Shown: positions 16,193 to 25,410, numbered from the stretch's first letter. The stretch: DNA of 64,000 nt from JBEVJK01 sp963791325 (GCA_963791325.1 CAWBRU010000005.1:310001-374000), one strand, 5' to 3'. The notes: a model not told the origin generated them from the letters alone. Translations and numbers: made by a program.

Positions 16193-18382
16193 ATGGCGGT
16201 GGAACTGCTCAACAATGGTGCCGAGCGCTTCGTGACGGCAGGCGGCATCACAATCACCCGCGAGCGGCAGCCGACGCCCTACCATGATGCCATCGATGGC
16301 TATATCGACGGCCTCGACAGCCGCCGCGGCGCGGTCTTCTCATCCAATTACGAATATCCGGGCCGCTACACGCGCTGGGACACCGCCATCATCGACCCGC
16401 CGCTGGTGATCAGTGCCCGCGGCCGGGAGATGCGGATCGAGGCGCTGAGCGGCCGCGGCGAAGTTCTGCTGCCGACGCTGGGCCGCGCCCTGGAGCGTCT
16501 GGCCGAAATCCGCATCGAAGAGACTGGGCGCAAGCTGATCCGGCTCGAGGTCAAGAAGCCCGGCCGGGTGTTCACCGAGGAGGAGCGCTCGCGGGGGCCG
16601 TCCGTATTTTCGGTGCTGCGCGCGATCACGGCGCTGTTCCAGACCGGCGACGACAGCAATCTCGGCCTCTATGGTGCCTTCGGCTACGATCTCGCCTTCC
16701 AGTTCGATCCCGTCGAGCACGTACTCGCCCGCCGTGACGACCAGCGCGACCTGGTGCTGTTTCTGCCCGACGAGATCCTGGTGGTCGACCACTATGCGGC
16801 CAAGGCCTGGCGCGACCGCTATGATTTCTCCGGGCAGGGGTTTTCTACGCAGGGCCTGCCGCGCACGCAGAGCCCGTCGCCGTTCCGGCCGGCCGACCGG
16901 ATCCCGCCGCGCTCGGATCACGAACCCGGCGAATATGCACGCCTGGTTGAAAAGGCCAAGGAGAGCTTTCAGCGCGGCGATCTGTTCGAGGTGGTGCCGG
17001 GACAGATGTTTTCCGAGCGCTGCGAAAGCCTGCCCTCGGAGGTCTGCCGGCGGCTGAAGGCGATCAACCCGTCACCCTATTCCTTCTTCATCAACCTCGG
17101 CGAGGGCGAGTATCTGATCGGCGCCTCGCCGGAAATGTTCGTCAGGGTCAATGGCCGCCGGGTCGAGACCTGTCCGATTTCCGGCACCATCAAGCGCGGC
17201 GGCGACGCCATCTCGGATTCGGAGCAGATCCTCAAGCTGCTCAACTCCAAGAAGGATGAATCGGAGCTGACGATGTGCTCCGACGTCGACCGCAACGACA
17301 AGAGCCGAGTGTGCGAGCCGGGTTCGGTGCGGGTCATCGGCCGCCGGCAGATCGAGATGTACTCGCGGCTGATCCACACCGTCGACCATATCGAGGGCCG
17401 CCTCAAGGAAGGCATGGACGCCTTCGATGCGTTCCTGTCGCATGCCTGGGCGGTCACCGTCACCGGCGCGCCGAAACTGTGGGCGATGCGCTTCATCGAA
17501 CAGAACGAGAAGAGCCCGCGCGCCTGGTATGGCGGCGCCATCGGCATGGTGCATTTCAACGGCGATCTCAACACCGGGCTGACGCTGAGGACGATCCGCA
17601 TCAAGCAAGGCATTGCCGAGGTTCGCGCCGGCGCAACATTGCTCTATGATTCCGTGCCGGAAGAGGAAGAGGCCGAAACCGAACTGAAGGCGTCCGCCAT
17701 GATCTCCGCCATCCGCGATGCCCGCGCCGGCAATGCCACCGCCGCCGAACGTCAGTCGGTACGGGTCGGCGAGGGCGTCAAGATCCTGTTGGTCGACCAC
17801 GAGGATTCCTTCGTCCACACCCTCGCCAACTATTTCCGCCAGACCGGCGCCGAGGTCTCGACCGTGCGTTCTCCCGTAGCGGAGGCGGTGTTCGAGGAGC
17901 TGAAGCCCGATCTGGTGGTGCTGTCTCCGGGACCCGGCACGCCGAAGGATTTCGACTGTGCGGCGACCATCGCGCTCGCGCGCCGGCGCGAGCTGCCGAT
18001 CTTCGGCGTCTGCCTCGGCCTCCAGGCGCTCGCCGAAGCCTATGGCGGGGAATTGCGCCAGCTGCACGTGCCGATGCACGGCAAGCCGTCGCGCATCCGT
18101 GTCTCCAAGCCGGGCATCATCTTCTCCGGCCTGCCCAGGGAGGTGACCGTCGGCCGCTACCATTCGATCTTCGCCGATCCGGTCCGATTGCCGCCCGGCT
18201 TCGTCGTCACCGCCGAGACCGATGACGGCGTGATCATGGCTTTCGAGCACAAGAAGGAGCCGATCGCGGCAGTCCAGTTCCATCCGGAATCGATCATGAC
18301 GCTCGGCCACAATGCCGGCATGCGCATCATCGAGAACATCGTGGCCCATCTGCCGCGCAAGGCGAAGGACAAGGCGGCCTAG
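16193..18382 (+). CDS. trpE: Anthranilate synthase, fused TrpE-TrpG
   Basis: This 729-residue fusion catalyses the first step of tryptophan synthesis, chorismate plus glutamine to anthranilate. The TrpE part spans about residues 1-510, with DPVEHVLARRDDQRDLVLFLPDE, GASPEMFVRV and ELTMCSDVDRNDKSRVCEPG. A short linker leads to the TrpG glutaminase from about 528 (VKILLVDHEDSFVHTLANYF), with its nucleophile in GVCLGLQ near 605 and the His-Glu pair in QFHPES near 697. The fusion is characteristic of rhizobia and relatives. The ATG at 16193 follows GAGGGAAG. Expression should be controlled by the trpL attenuator upstream. Confidence 0.96.
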   Translation: MAVELLNNGAERFVTAGGITITRERQPTPYHDAIDGYIDGLDSRRGAVFSSNYEYPGRYTRWDTAIIDPPLVISARGREMRIEALSGRGEVLLPTLGRALERLAEIRIEETGRKLIRLEVKKPGRVFTEEERSRGPSVFSVLRAITALFQTGDDSNLGLYGAFGYDLAFQFDPVEHVLARRDDQRDLVLFLPDEILVVDHYAAKAWRDRYDFSGQGFSTQGLPRTQSPSPFRPADRIPPRSDHEPGEYARLVEKAKESFQRGDLFEVVPGQMFSERCESLPSEVCRRLKAINPSPYSFFINLGEGEYLIGASPEMFVRVNGRRVETCPISGTIKRGGDAISDSEQILKLLNSKKDESELTMCSDVDRNDKSRVCEPGSVRVIGRRQIEMYSRLIHTVDHIEGRLKEGMDAFDAFLSHAWAVTVTGAPKLWAMRFIEQNEKSPRAWYGGAIGMVHFNGDLNTGLTLRTIRIKQGIAEVRAGATLLYDSVPEEEEAETELKASAMISAIRDARAGNATAAERQSVRVGEGVKILLVDHEDSFVHTLANYFRQTGAEVSTVRSPVAEAVFEELKPDLVVLSPGPGTPKDFDCAATIALARRRELPIFGVCLGLQALAEAYGGELRQLHVPMHGKPSRIRVSKPGIIFSGLPREVTVGRYHSIFADPVRLPPGFVVTAETDDGVIMAFEHKKEPIAAVQFHPESIMTLGHNAGMRIIENIVAHLPRKAKDKAA

Positions 18383-18385
18383 GCG

Positions 18386-19294
18386 ATGGCCGGCAAACAG
18401 ACGGTCGCCGCGCTGGCGGCCTGGTCGATCGTCGTCGCGCTCTCGGTTCTGGCTCTCAAGCTCGCGGCTTGGTGGCTGACCGGCTCGGTGGCGCTCTATT
18501 CCGACGCGCTCGAATCGATCGTCAATGTGATCGCTTCAGGGGCGGCCTTCTACGCCATCCAGGTCAGCCACCGGCCTGCCGACCAGCAGCATCCGTTCGG
18601 CCATCACAAGGCCGAATATTTTTCCGCAGTGTTGGAAGGCGTGCTGATCGTGGTGGCGGCGCTGCTCATCGTCGTCGAGGTCTGGCGGGCCTGGCACGTT
18701 GCTGCCGCGCTCGAGCAGCCCTGGTCGGGGCTCGCCATCAACGGCTTCGCCGCGCTCGTCAACCTGGTGTGGGCGATGGTGCTGATCCGCACCGGCCGGC
18801 AGGCGCGCTCGCCGGCGCTGGTCGCCGACGGCCGCCACATCTTGACCGACGTGGTCACCTCGATCGGCGTCATCGCCGGCCTGGCCGGGGCGGTCCTCAC
18901 CGGCTGGCGGCTGCTCGACCCGCTGCTGGCGCTGATCGTGGCCGGCAATATCCTGTGGCAGGGCTGGCATGTCATCGGCGCCTCCGTGCAGGGGCTCATG
19001 GACATGGCCGTCGATCCGGACGAGACGATGCGCATCCGCGACATCATCTCGGCCAATTCCAAAGGGGCGATGGAGGTGCATGATCTGAAGACCCGCATCG
19101 CCGGGCGGGCGACCTTCATCGAATTCCATCTGGTCGTCGATTCCGACATGACGGTCGGGCAGAGCCACGTCATCTGCGACCGCATCGAGGAGGCGTTGAA
19201 GAGCGCCGTTCCGAGCGTCCGGGTGACCATCCATGTCGAGCCGGACGACGAAGCCAAGCTGCCCAAAGGCACGGCCGCCGTGCCGTTCGCCTGA
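18386..19294 (+). CDS. Cation diffusion facilitator family transporter
   Basis: This 302-residue inner-membrane metal/proton antiporter of the CDF family has about six membrane helices in its first 215 residues. Metal-site residues are visible in LYSDALESIVNV (helix 2) and DGRHILTDVVTS (helix 5), and HPFGHHKAEY is the family loop. A cytoplasmic C-terminal domain (residues 220-295) ends in VTIHVEPDDE. It starts three bases after the trpE(G) stop, so it is probably cotranscribed, though a role in tryptophan metabolism is not evident. Fe, Zn or Mn are possible substrates. Confidence 0.9.
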   Translation: MAGKQTVAALAAWSIVVALSVLALKLAAWWLTGSVALYSDALESIVNVIASGAAFYAIQVSHRPADQQHPFGHHKAEYFSAVLEGVLIVVAALLIVVEVWRAWHVAAALEQPWSGLAINGFAALVNLVWAMVLIRTGRQARSPALVADGRHILTDVVTSIGVIAGLAGAVLTGWRLLDPLLALIVAGNILWQGWHVIGASVQGLMDMAVDPDETMRIRDIISANSKGAMEVHDLKTRIAGRATFIEFHLVVDSDMTVGQSHVICDRIEEALKSAVPSVRVTIHVEPDDEAKLPKGTAAVPFA

Positions 19295-19312
19295 GCCGGA
19301 CGCGGGCCGGCG

Positions 19313-20398
19313 ATGGACAACCTGGCGCAGCCCAAGCCGGAGCCGCTGACGACGGCGCCGCGCTTTCTGCAATGGGGGCTGCTCACGGCCTGTTCGGCGC
19401 TCCTTGCAACGCTGCTCGAACTCGCCAGCCTGCCGGCCGCCTTGCTGATCGGGCCGATGATGGCCGCGATCCTGTGCGGCACCTATGGCGCCACCGTGCG
19501 GGTGCCGCGGCCGCTGTTTGCCGCCGCTCAGGCGATCGTCGGCGTGTTGATCGCCGCGGCGCTGTCGTCCGAGATCCTGCTCTCCTTCGCCGCCGACTGG
19601 CCGCTGTTCCTCGCCGCGGTGCTGGCCACGGTGGCCGCGTCGAGCCTGCTCGGCTACCTGATCAGCCGCTGGAAGATCCTGCCCGGCTCGACCGGGGTGT
19701 GGGGATCCTCACCCGGCGCCGCGACCGCCATGGTGCTGATGGCCGAGGCGTTCGGGGCCGACGCCCGGCTGGTCGCCTTCATGCAATATCTGCGCATGAT
19801 CTTCGTCACTTTGACGGCCGCGATCGTGGCGCGGCTGTGGGTCGACCTGTCGGGCGTGACGGCGCCCCCGGTGCCGTGGTTCCCGGCGATCGAGCCGGGC
19901 GCCTTTGCCGCCACGCTGGCAGCCGCCGCGGCGGGCGCTGCACTCGGCCGCCTGCTCAGGCTGCCGTCGCCCTATTTCCTCGGCACCCTGGTGCTCGCCG
20001 GGACGCTCCACCTCGGCGGCGTCACCGGCTATCAGCTGCCGCAATGGCTGCTGGCGCTGAGCTACGCCATGATCGGCTGGTCGATCGGCCTCAATTTTAC
20101 CCGCCCCATCCTGCTTCACGCCGCGCGTGCTCTGCCCCAGATCCTGCTGTCGATCGTCGCGCTGATCGCATTTTGCGGCGGGCTCGCCTGGGTTTTGGCC
20201 AAAGAATTGGGGGTTGATCCGCTCACCGCCTATCTGGCGACCAGCCCAGGCGGTATGGATTCGGTCGCCATCATCGCGGCCGCTTCCAATACGGTCAACA
20301 TGTCGTTCGTCATGGCCTTGCAGACCGCGCGATTCCTGATCGTCCTGGTACTCGGGCCGACCATTGCCCGGCTGATCGCCGGCCGGATCGAGCGCTGA
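19313..20398 (+). CDS. AbrB family membrane protein
   Basis: This 361-residue protein with about ten membrane helices belongs to the AbrB/YbjO-type family with an internal duplication. The halves are recognisable from the repeated GPMMAAILCGTYG-like and GTLVLAGTLHLGG-like segments and from the repeated glycine-rich loops SSPGAATAMVLMAEAFGAD and TSPGGMDSVAIIAAASN. The family is poorly characterised; some members have been linked to ammonia monooxygenase regulators in name only. It follows the CDF gene by 18 bases and probably shares its transcript. Confidence 0.82.
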   Translation: MDNLAQPKPEPLTTAPRFLQWGLLTACSALLATLLELASLPAALLIGPMMAAILCGTYGATVRVPRPLFAAAQAIVGVLIAAALSSEILLSFAADWPLFLAAVLATVAASSLLGYLISRWKILPGSTGVWGSSPGAATAMVLMAEAFGADARLVAFMQYLRMIFVTLTAAIVARLWVDLSGVTAPPVPWFPAIEPGAFAATLAAAAAGAALGRLLRLPSPYFLGTLVLAGTLHLGGVTGYQLPQWLLALSYAMIGWSIGLNFTRPILLHAARALPQILLSIVALIAFCGGLAWVLAKELGVDPLTAYLATSPGGMDSVAIIAAASNTVNMSFVMALQTARFLIVLVLGPTIARLIAGRIER

Positions 20399-20470
20399 GC
20401 CGCGTTCACGATCGGGTGAGTCCGGAAACGGACGGCGGCCGCGGCCGTTCTGGGGTCGAGGAGATTGCCC

Positions 20471-21751
20471 ATGCCGATCCGCAGTGTTCCGCTTGCCGCC
20501 GCCGCGACGGCGGTCATCGCATGTGTCGCCGCGGGCGCGGTGGCGCAGACCGGACCCGACCAAAGGCCCGGGCAACGGTTCGAGATCAAGGCCGACCAGC
20601 TGCCGCAGCCTTATGCCGAGAAGGCGCGCAGCGCCGGTTCCTCGCGGGTGAAGCGCGGCAGCCGGGAGCCGCTCGCGCCGCAAGGCTTCGGCGTGACGCT
20701 GTTTGCAGAAGGGCTGGCTGATCCGCGCAAGCTGATGGTGCTGCCCGACGGCACGGTGCTGCTTGCCGAGGAGGACGCCAACAAGATCACCTGGCTGCGC
20801 GATGCCGACGGCGACGGCCGGGCCGAGCAGGTTGCCGTGCTGGCGAGCGGCTTTTCGGGTCCGTTCGGCATGGCTCTGGTCCCCGGCGGGCCGCATCGGG
20901 GCGACCTCCTGGTGGCCGACAGCCGTGGCATCTACCGGGTGCCGATGGCCAAGACGAGCGACGGCAAGACAGCCGATCCGGTCGCAGTCACGAAGATGGG
21001 CGTGTTCGGGGGAGGGGGCGGCCATTCGACCCGCTCGCTCGCCGTCGATCCCAGGGACGGCACGATGTATGTCGGCGTCGGCTCGGCCGGCAATATCGCC
21101 GAAGAGGCCGCACCGCGGGCGACGATCCAGGCCTTCGACGCCGACGGCGCCAACCAGCGTACCTTCGCAGCGGGCACGCGCAACCCGGTCGGCATCCATC
21201 TCAACCCGAGTACAGGCCGGCTCTGGGCGGTGGTGCAGGAGCGCGATGGCCTCGGCAACGATCTGGTCCCCGACTACATGACCGAGGTCAAGGAGGGCGA
21301 CTTCTTCGGTTGGCCCTACGCCTATACCGGCGGCAAGCCGATGCCCGGCTTTGCCGAGCGGGCGCCGGAAAAGGTCAAGGCGACGAAAATGCCCAGCCTA
21401 TTGTTCCAGGCGCACTCCTCGGCGATGGACTTTGCCTTCGTTCCGGACAGCTGGCCGCAATCCTACCGCGGCGATGCCATCGCCGCGCTCAAGGGCTCCT
21501 GGAACCGGGTGCCGCCGACCGGCTACAAGCTCGTCCATGTCAAGTTCGACAACGGCAAGCCGGCCGGCTGGTACGAAAATTTCCTCACCGGCTTCTGGGT
21601 CAAAGGCAAGAACCAGGCTCGGGTCTGGGGTCGCCCGGCAAGCGTGGCTTTTCTGCCCGACGGCGGCCTGCTCGTCGCCGACGACACCGGTGGCACGGTG
21701 TGGAAGATCACCCCTCCGACCTCCGAGAAGACCGGCTCTGTCAAGCCGTGA
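20471..21751 (+). CDS. Sorbosone dehydrogenase family (PQQ-type beta-propeller) exported protein
   Basis: This 426-residue exported protein has a signal peptide (MPIRSVPLAAAATAVIACVA, cleavage near AVA-QT) and a six-bladed propeller related to soluble PQQ glucose and sorbosone dehydrogenases. Typical stretches are LADPRKLMVLPDGTVLLAEE, GPFGMALVPGG, GAGTRNPVGIHLNP-like at about 235, and SSAMDFAFVPDSWPQSYRGD. No c-type heme motif (CxxCH) is present, unlike the fused forms. ATG 20471 is preferred over an in-frame TTG two codons earlier. It probably oxidises a sugar or sugar derivative in the periplasm; cofactor and substrate are inferred from family. Confidence 0.85.
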   Translation: MPIRSVPLAAAATAVIACVAAGAVAQTGPDQRPGQRFEIKADQLPQPYAEKARSAGSSRVKRGSREPLAPQGFGVTLFAEGLADPRKLMVLPDGTVLLAEEDANKITWLRDADGDGRAEQVAVLASGFSGPFGMALVPGGPHRGDLLVADSRGIYRVPMAKTSDGKTADPVAVTKMGVFGGGGGHSTRSLAVDPRDGTMYVGVGSAGNIAEEAAPRATIQAFDADGANQRTFAAGTRNPVGIHLNPSTGRLWAVVQERDGLGNDLVPDYMTEVKEGDFFGWPYAYTGGKPMPGFAERAPEKVKATKMPSLLFQAHSSAMDFAFVPDSWPQSYRGDAIAALKGSWNRVPPTGYKLVHVKFDNGKPAGWYENFLTGFWVKGKNQARVWGRPASVAFLPDGGLLVADDTGGTVWKITPPTSEKTGSVKP

Positions 21752-21895
21752 CGGTCTCTGCTTGAAAGGAAAAGCCCCGCTGAAGTGTCTCCTAGGCGCG
21801 AGACAACAATGGCAAATTCCAAGAAGATCTCAACCCATGGTTGGTGCGAGGCTGGCTTGCATTCGGCGCAGAGTTCGGTGTAGGTAGGTGGCACC

Positions 21896-22015
21896 ATGTC
21901 GACCCCGTCGCGCCAGGCCCAGTCTCGTTCGTCCGTCTTTGCGGACGAGACCGAACGCGCGATTTCCTCGACGCTGCTGCTTCTCGGCCTTATCGGCGAT
22001 CGCCGGGCCCGCTGA
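21896..22015 (+). CDS. leuL: leuA leader peptide with Leu-rich run
   Basis: This 39-codon frame ends STLLLLGLIGDRRAR. Six of its residues lie in a Leu/Ile cluster just before the stop (LLLL then LI, codons around 21973-21996), 124 bases ahead of leuA. This is the arrangement of leucine leader peptides that sense branched-chain aminoacyl-tRNA. I could not find a clear terminator with a T-run between 22016 and 22139, so the mechanism might act on translation or use a weaker hairpin. The candidate start is ATG 21896. Confidence 0.6.
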   Translation: MSTPSRQAQSRSSVFADETERAISSTLLLLGLIGDRRAR

Positions 22016-22139
22016 AGGAGCGCCCGGCGGTCGATAGCCGCAGCGGCCATGCTCCTTGCCACTTCCATCGCCAGTCAACAGCCGATCCAACGATGGCCGT
22101 GCCAGTCCGAAACAAGCCGGCGGCCGCCAGGAGACGACA

Positions 22140-23846
22140 ATGAACCCGAGAGCAAATATTCGCAGCGGCGGCATGCCGAAGGCTGCTGAGAAATACCAGC
22201 CCTATCCCGCCGTGAGGCTCGACGACCGCAGCTGGCCGTCGCGGCGCATCGAGCGTGCCCCCGTATGGTGTTCGGTCGATCTGCGCGACGGCAACCAGGC
22301 GCTCATCGATCCGATGGGGCACGAGCGCAAGGCGCGCATGTTCGGGCTGCTCGCCGATATGGGCTTCAAGGAGATCGAGGTCGGGTTTCCCTCGGCCTCG
22401 CAGACCGATTTCGACTTCACCCGCTGGGCGATCGAGCAGAGCGAGCTTGCCGACGACATCTCGCTGCAGGTGCTGGTGCAGTGCCGACCTGAACTGATCA
22501 GCCGGACCTTCGAGGCGCTCGACGGCGCCCGTCGGCCGATCGTCCATTTCTACAATTCGACCAGCGAGCTGCAGCGGCGCGTCGTGTTCGGCAAGGATGT
22601 CCGGGGGATCAAGCAGATAGCAACCGATGCGGCCAAGATGATCACCGACATGGCGGCCAAGGCCGGCGGCGGCTACCGCTTCCAATACTCGCCGGAAAGC
22701 TTCACCGGCACCGAGCTCGACGTCGCGCTGGAAATCTGCAACGCGGTTGCCGAAGTGGTCCAGCCCACTGCCGCCAACCCGCTGATCGTCAACCTGCCGG
22801 CCACCGTCGAGATGTCGACGCCCAACATCTACGCCGACCAGATCGAGTGGATGTGCCGGCAGCTCGACAACCGCGCGGCGCTGATCGTGTCGCTGCATCC
22901 GCACAATGACCGCGGCACCGGGGTGGCCGCCACCGAACTCGGCCTGATGGCGGGCGCCGACCGCGTCGAGGGCACGCTGTTCGGCAATGGCGAGCGGACC
23001 GGCAATGTCGACATCGTCACCTTGGCGCTCAACATGTACACGCAAGGCGTCGACCCGCGGCTCGACTGTTCGGACATCACCCGCATCAAGGATGTGTTCG
23101 AATATTCCAATCAGCTGCGCATCGGAGAACGCCACCCCTATGTCGGCGAGCTGGTCTATACCGCCTTCTCGGGGTCGCATCAGGATGCCATCAACAAGGG
23201 CATGAAGGCGCTGCAGACGGCCAATTCGCCATTTTGGGAGGTGCCGTATCTGGCCATCGATCCGCAGGATCTCGGCCGCTCCTACGAGGCGATCATCCGG
23301 ATCAATTCGCAGTCGGGCAAAGGCGGCATCTCTTATGTGCTGCAGGCCGATTACGGCCTGCACCTGCCGCGCAATCTGCAGGTCGAGTTCAGCCGCGACA
23401 TCCAGTCGATTACCGACGCGGAGGGCAAGGAGGTGCCGTCGCGGCGCATCTATGAGCGGTTCCGCGAGATCTACATCGACCAGCCACAGGGGCGGCTGAA
23501 ATTCCTCGACCACCAGACCTTCCTCGACCCGAATCACCGCGAGCGGCGGCGCATCGAGGCGTCGATCCTCGACGGGGGTGAGGAGAAAATCATCTCCGGA
23601 TCGGGAACCGGGCCGATCGACGGCTTTGTCGATGCGCTGTCGCGTCACCTCGGGATCGCGCTCTCGGTGTTCGACTATTCCGAGCACTCGCTGCAGCAGG
23701 GCTCGAACGCGGCGGCCATCAGCTATATGGAGGTCGAACATGACGGGGGACGGCTGTTCGGCGCCGGCATCAACACCAATATCGTTGCCGCATCGCTGGA
23801 AGCGGTGGTGTCGGCAGCCAATCGGGTGCTTCAGCTCAAGGGCTGA
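22140..23846 (+). CDS. leuA: 2-isopropylmalate synthase
   Basis: This enzyme condenses acetyl-CoA with 2-ketoisovalerate, the committed step of leucine synthesis. It has 568 residues, the length of the longer LeuA class. The metal-binding start of the TIM barrel is visible as WCSVDLRDGNQAL (about residues 43-55), with GFPSASQTDFDF and SLHPHNDRGTGVAATELGLM (metal-binding HxH-type HPHN). The C-terminal regulatory domain follows (from about 430) and should bind leucine. The ATG at 22140 sits after CCAGGAG; an in-frame upstream extension overlaps the leader. Its regulation by leuL is likely. Confidence 0.96.
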   Translation: MNPRANIRSGGMPKAAEKYQPYPAVRLDDRSWPSRRIERAPVWCSVDLRDGNQALIDPMGHERKARMFGLLADMGFKEIEVGFPSASQTDFDFTRWAIEQSELADDISLQVLVQCRPELISRTFEALDGARRPIVHFYNSTSELQRRVVFGKDVRGIKQIATDAAKMITDMAAKAGGGYRFQYSPESFTGTELDVALEICNAVAEVVQPTAANPLIVNLPATVEMSTPNIYADQIEWMCRQLDNRAALIVSLHPHNDRGTGVAATELGLMAGADRVEGTLFGNGERTGNVDIVTLALNMYTQGVDPRLDCSDITRIKDVFEYSNQLRIGERHPYVGELVYTAFSGSHQDAINKGMKALQTANSPFWEVPYLAIDPQDLGRSYEAIIRINSQSGKGGISYVLQADYGLHLPRNLQVEFSRDIQSITDAEGKEVPSRRIYERFREIYIDQPQGRLKFLDHQTFLDPNHRERRRIEASILDGGEEKIISGSGTGPIDGFVDALSRHLGIALSVFDYSEHSLQQGSNAAAISYMEVEHDGGRLFGAGINTNIVAASLEAVVSAANRVLQLKG

Positions 23847-23946
23847 AGTGCACGCACAACTTCATCCACCCCGGCCGCCCTTGTTCCGGGACCACGTCGG
23901 CGGAGGCTTTCGGCCGCAGCCTGAGCGATGTTCGCCACACCGAGCC

Positions 23947-24068
23947 GCGGCCTGACCTATGGAACTCCCGCCTCGCAAAAAAATGTGGCTCGCCGAAGCG
24001 AGCCACTATGTCGAATATCAGGCGAGGTCGTCTAGAAAGGCGGGGGCCTGCCTGGAGTTCTCAGGCTC
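23947..24068 (-). repeat. Diverged repeat, copy 1, carrying a terminator hairpin
   Basis: This segment aligns with 25294-25410 over about 120 bases: CCTGACC..., an A-run, GCGAGCCAC, CGAAT..CAGG.AGG, TAGAA.GGCGGGGG and a CTTCTCAGGCT-like end (TTCTCAGGCTC at copy 1). Alignment is by eye with gaps. On the minus strand the copy contains a strong intrinsic terminator (separate entry). Confidence 0.55.
23977..24006 (-). terminator. Strong intrinsic terminator, minus strand
   Basis: On the minus strand GTGGCTCGC-TTCG-GCGAGCCAC forms a perfect 9-bp stem with a stable TTCG tetraloop and is followed by ATTTTTTT. It would end transcription coming leftward from the 24-25 kb segment and protect leuA from antisense read-through. 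Confidence 0.8.
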
Positions 24069-24402
24069 GCCAACCCTAGCGTGAAATTCCTGAGGGGAGG
24101 GTCAACCAAAACCACAAATTGCAGCCCTTCGAAAAACTTGACACCCGTAAGAATTTCTTGCACCCGGGATCCTCTGTCGCGCAACATCCCAAAGCACTTT
24201 CCCTGATCAGGCCGTTTCAATCTCCATACGGCATTTCACAAGCGCCGACTTTGTGCGGGTTCTGAACGGCCGGTGAAGTTTTGTCTGAGCCAGACGGCTT
24301 ATGGGTAACCCTTTGAGACTGAAAAGGCCCGCCGAGCGTCCGTCCTTCAACAGATTGGGACATCGCGGCTGACGGCGGACAATGGCGGACCGGTGGCCGA
24401 GT

Positions 24403-24720
24403 TCAGCCTGTGGAGCTACTTGGCAGATCATGGCGCTTACGTCGTCCCAGCCAAGCATCTACTTCGCCGATGAGAGCGACGGATCGTGAGCAGACAGGCT
24501 CAAGCAAATTGTGGACAAGCTCGTAATCAAGAAGGAGCTCCTCTCCGATAGACCCCTTAGGCGCCTGTGGAAGATCTGATAACTTGGCAAGATACTTTTC
24601 ATCGAACCTCGAGGCGCGGTGTACGATTAAATGCCTGACCTCGCTAAGAATTTTTAGACTGGGGTCCTTAACCACGCTCTCGATCTCATCGCCTCCTCTG
24701 AAACCGTGCACCCGTCGGGC
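24403..24720 (-). pseudogene. Fragment of an unrecognised (possibly HEPN-like) protein
   Basis: The minus strand encodes a protein-like stretch, GDEIESVVKDPSLKILSEVR then HLIVHRASRFDEKYLAKLSD and ELLLDYELVHNLLEPVCSRS, ending VDAWLGRRKRHDLPSSSTG. The RHLIVHR part is reminiscent of HEPN-type helical proteins. Residues further upstream in the same frame (to 24831) look non-coding, so the N terminus seems lost. It may be a remnant of an abortive-infection or RNase-type gene, but the family is not identified. Confidence 0.4.
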
Positions 24721-24749
24721 ACGGGGTAAATAGCTCCTTGTACTCTTTG

Positions 24750-24992
24750 ATGATGACATACGCGCCGGAAAACTTGTCCGACGAGCAAGAAAAGCAATGG
24801 GCTGTGCAAATGATGGACAGTGCCCGCTCATCTGCCGAGTGCTTCGAGTTCTTCGAGTTTATGGCTGGGCATCAATTTAGAAACCTCTTAAGAACCGAGC
24901 AACCTCTCGTCCCTGACGAAAGTACGAAGCTCAGGCTGCAAAAGCTTATTGACCAGATCCCCCAAAATATTCCGTCGGTGGAATATTGGTGA
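24750..24992 (+). CDS. Small hypothetical protein
   Basis: An 80-residue frame (MMTYAPENLSDEQEKQWAVQ...) with an ordinary acidic protein composition ending QIPQNIPSVEYW. No family is recognised and no good ribosome site precedes it. It overlaps, on the opposite strand, the non-conserved part of the 24403 frame. It may be a small orphan gene or chance. Confidence 0.3.
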   Translation: MMTYAPENLSDEQEKQWAVQMMDSARSSAECFEFFEFMAGHQFRNLLRTEQPLVPDESTKLRLQKLIDQIPQNIPSVEYW

Positions 24993-25293
24993 TTTCTGGT
25001 AGTTCACCAGAGCCCACCTCAACAAGAATGTGTGCTCGCCAAGCTTCCGAAAAAGCGAGCACAGCAGAGGCGAATACGCGTCTTTGGGGGAGGGAACAAA
25101 CTCGCAACAATCTGCCACCGTGGCAGAGTCAAATCCGCTAGGATATTAGCAGGTGCGGCTAATATCCGTCTTTCTTTTGAAGGAAGAACTTGAGCCAGAG
25201 CTCGGCCGCCTGATAGTGAGCTGGAGGCCAAGATGGAGATCCAAAGTCGGAGGTCTTCGGCCCCAACCTGGATGATCTTCTCACAACTGGTCC

Positions 25294-25410
25294 CAGCCTG
25301 ACCCAGCGATCTCCCACCGCGAAAAAATGGCCCGTAAAAAGCGAGCCACATTGGCGAATTTCAGGGAGGCTGTTTAGAAGGCGGGGGGCCCTGCCTGATC
25401 TTCTCAGGCT
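25294..25410 (-). repeat. Diverged repeat, copy 2
   Basis: This matches 23947-24068 by eye, with GCGAGCCAC at 25341-25349, GGCGAATTTCAGGGAGG after it and TAGAAGGCGGGGGG further on. The hairpin arm has decayed here (GGCC instead of GTGGCTCGC), but an A-run remains at 25322-25327, so on the minus strand it is a weaker terminator-like structure. The two copies flank the lower-GC segment in the same orientation. Confidence 0.5.

Noticed and set aside
25032..25062. Third hairpin GTGCTCGC / GCGAGCAC as a full repeat copy
   Set aside because: It shares the arm and the GGCGAAT part with the two repeats but lacks the A-run and the tail, so it is mentioned only as a partial copy.
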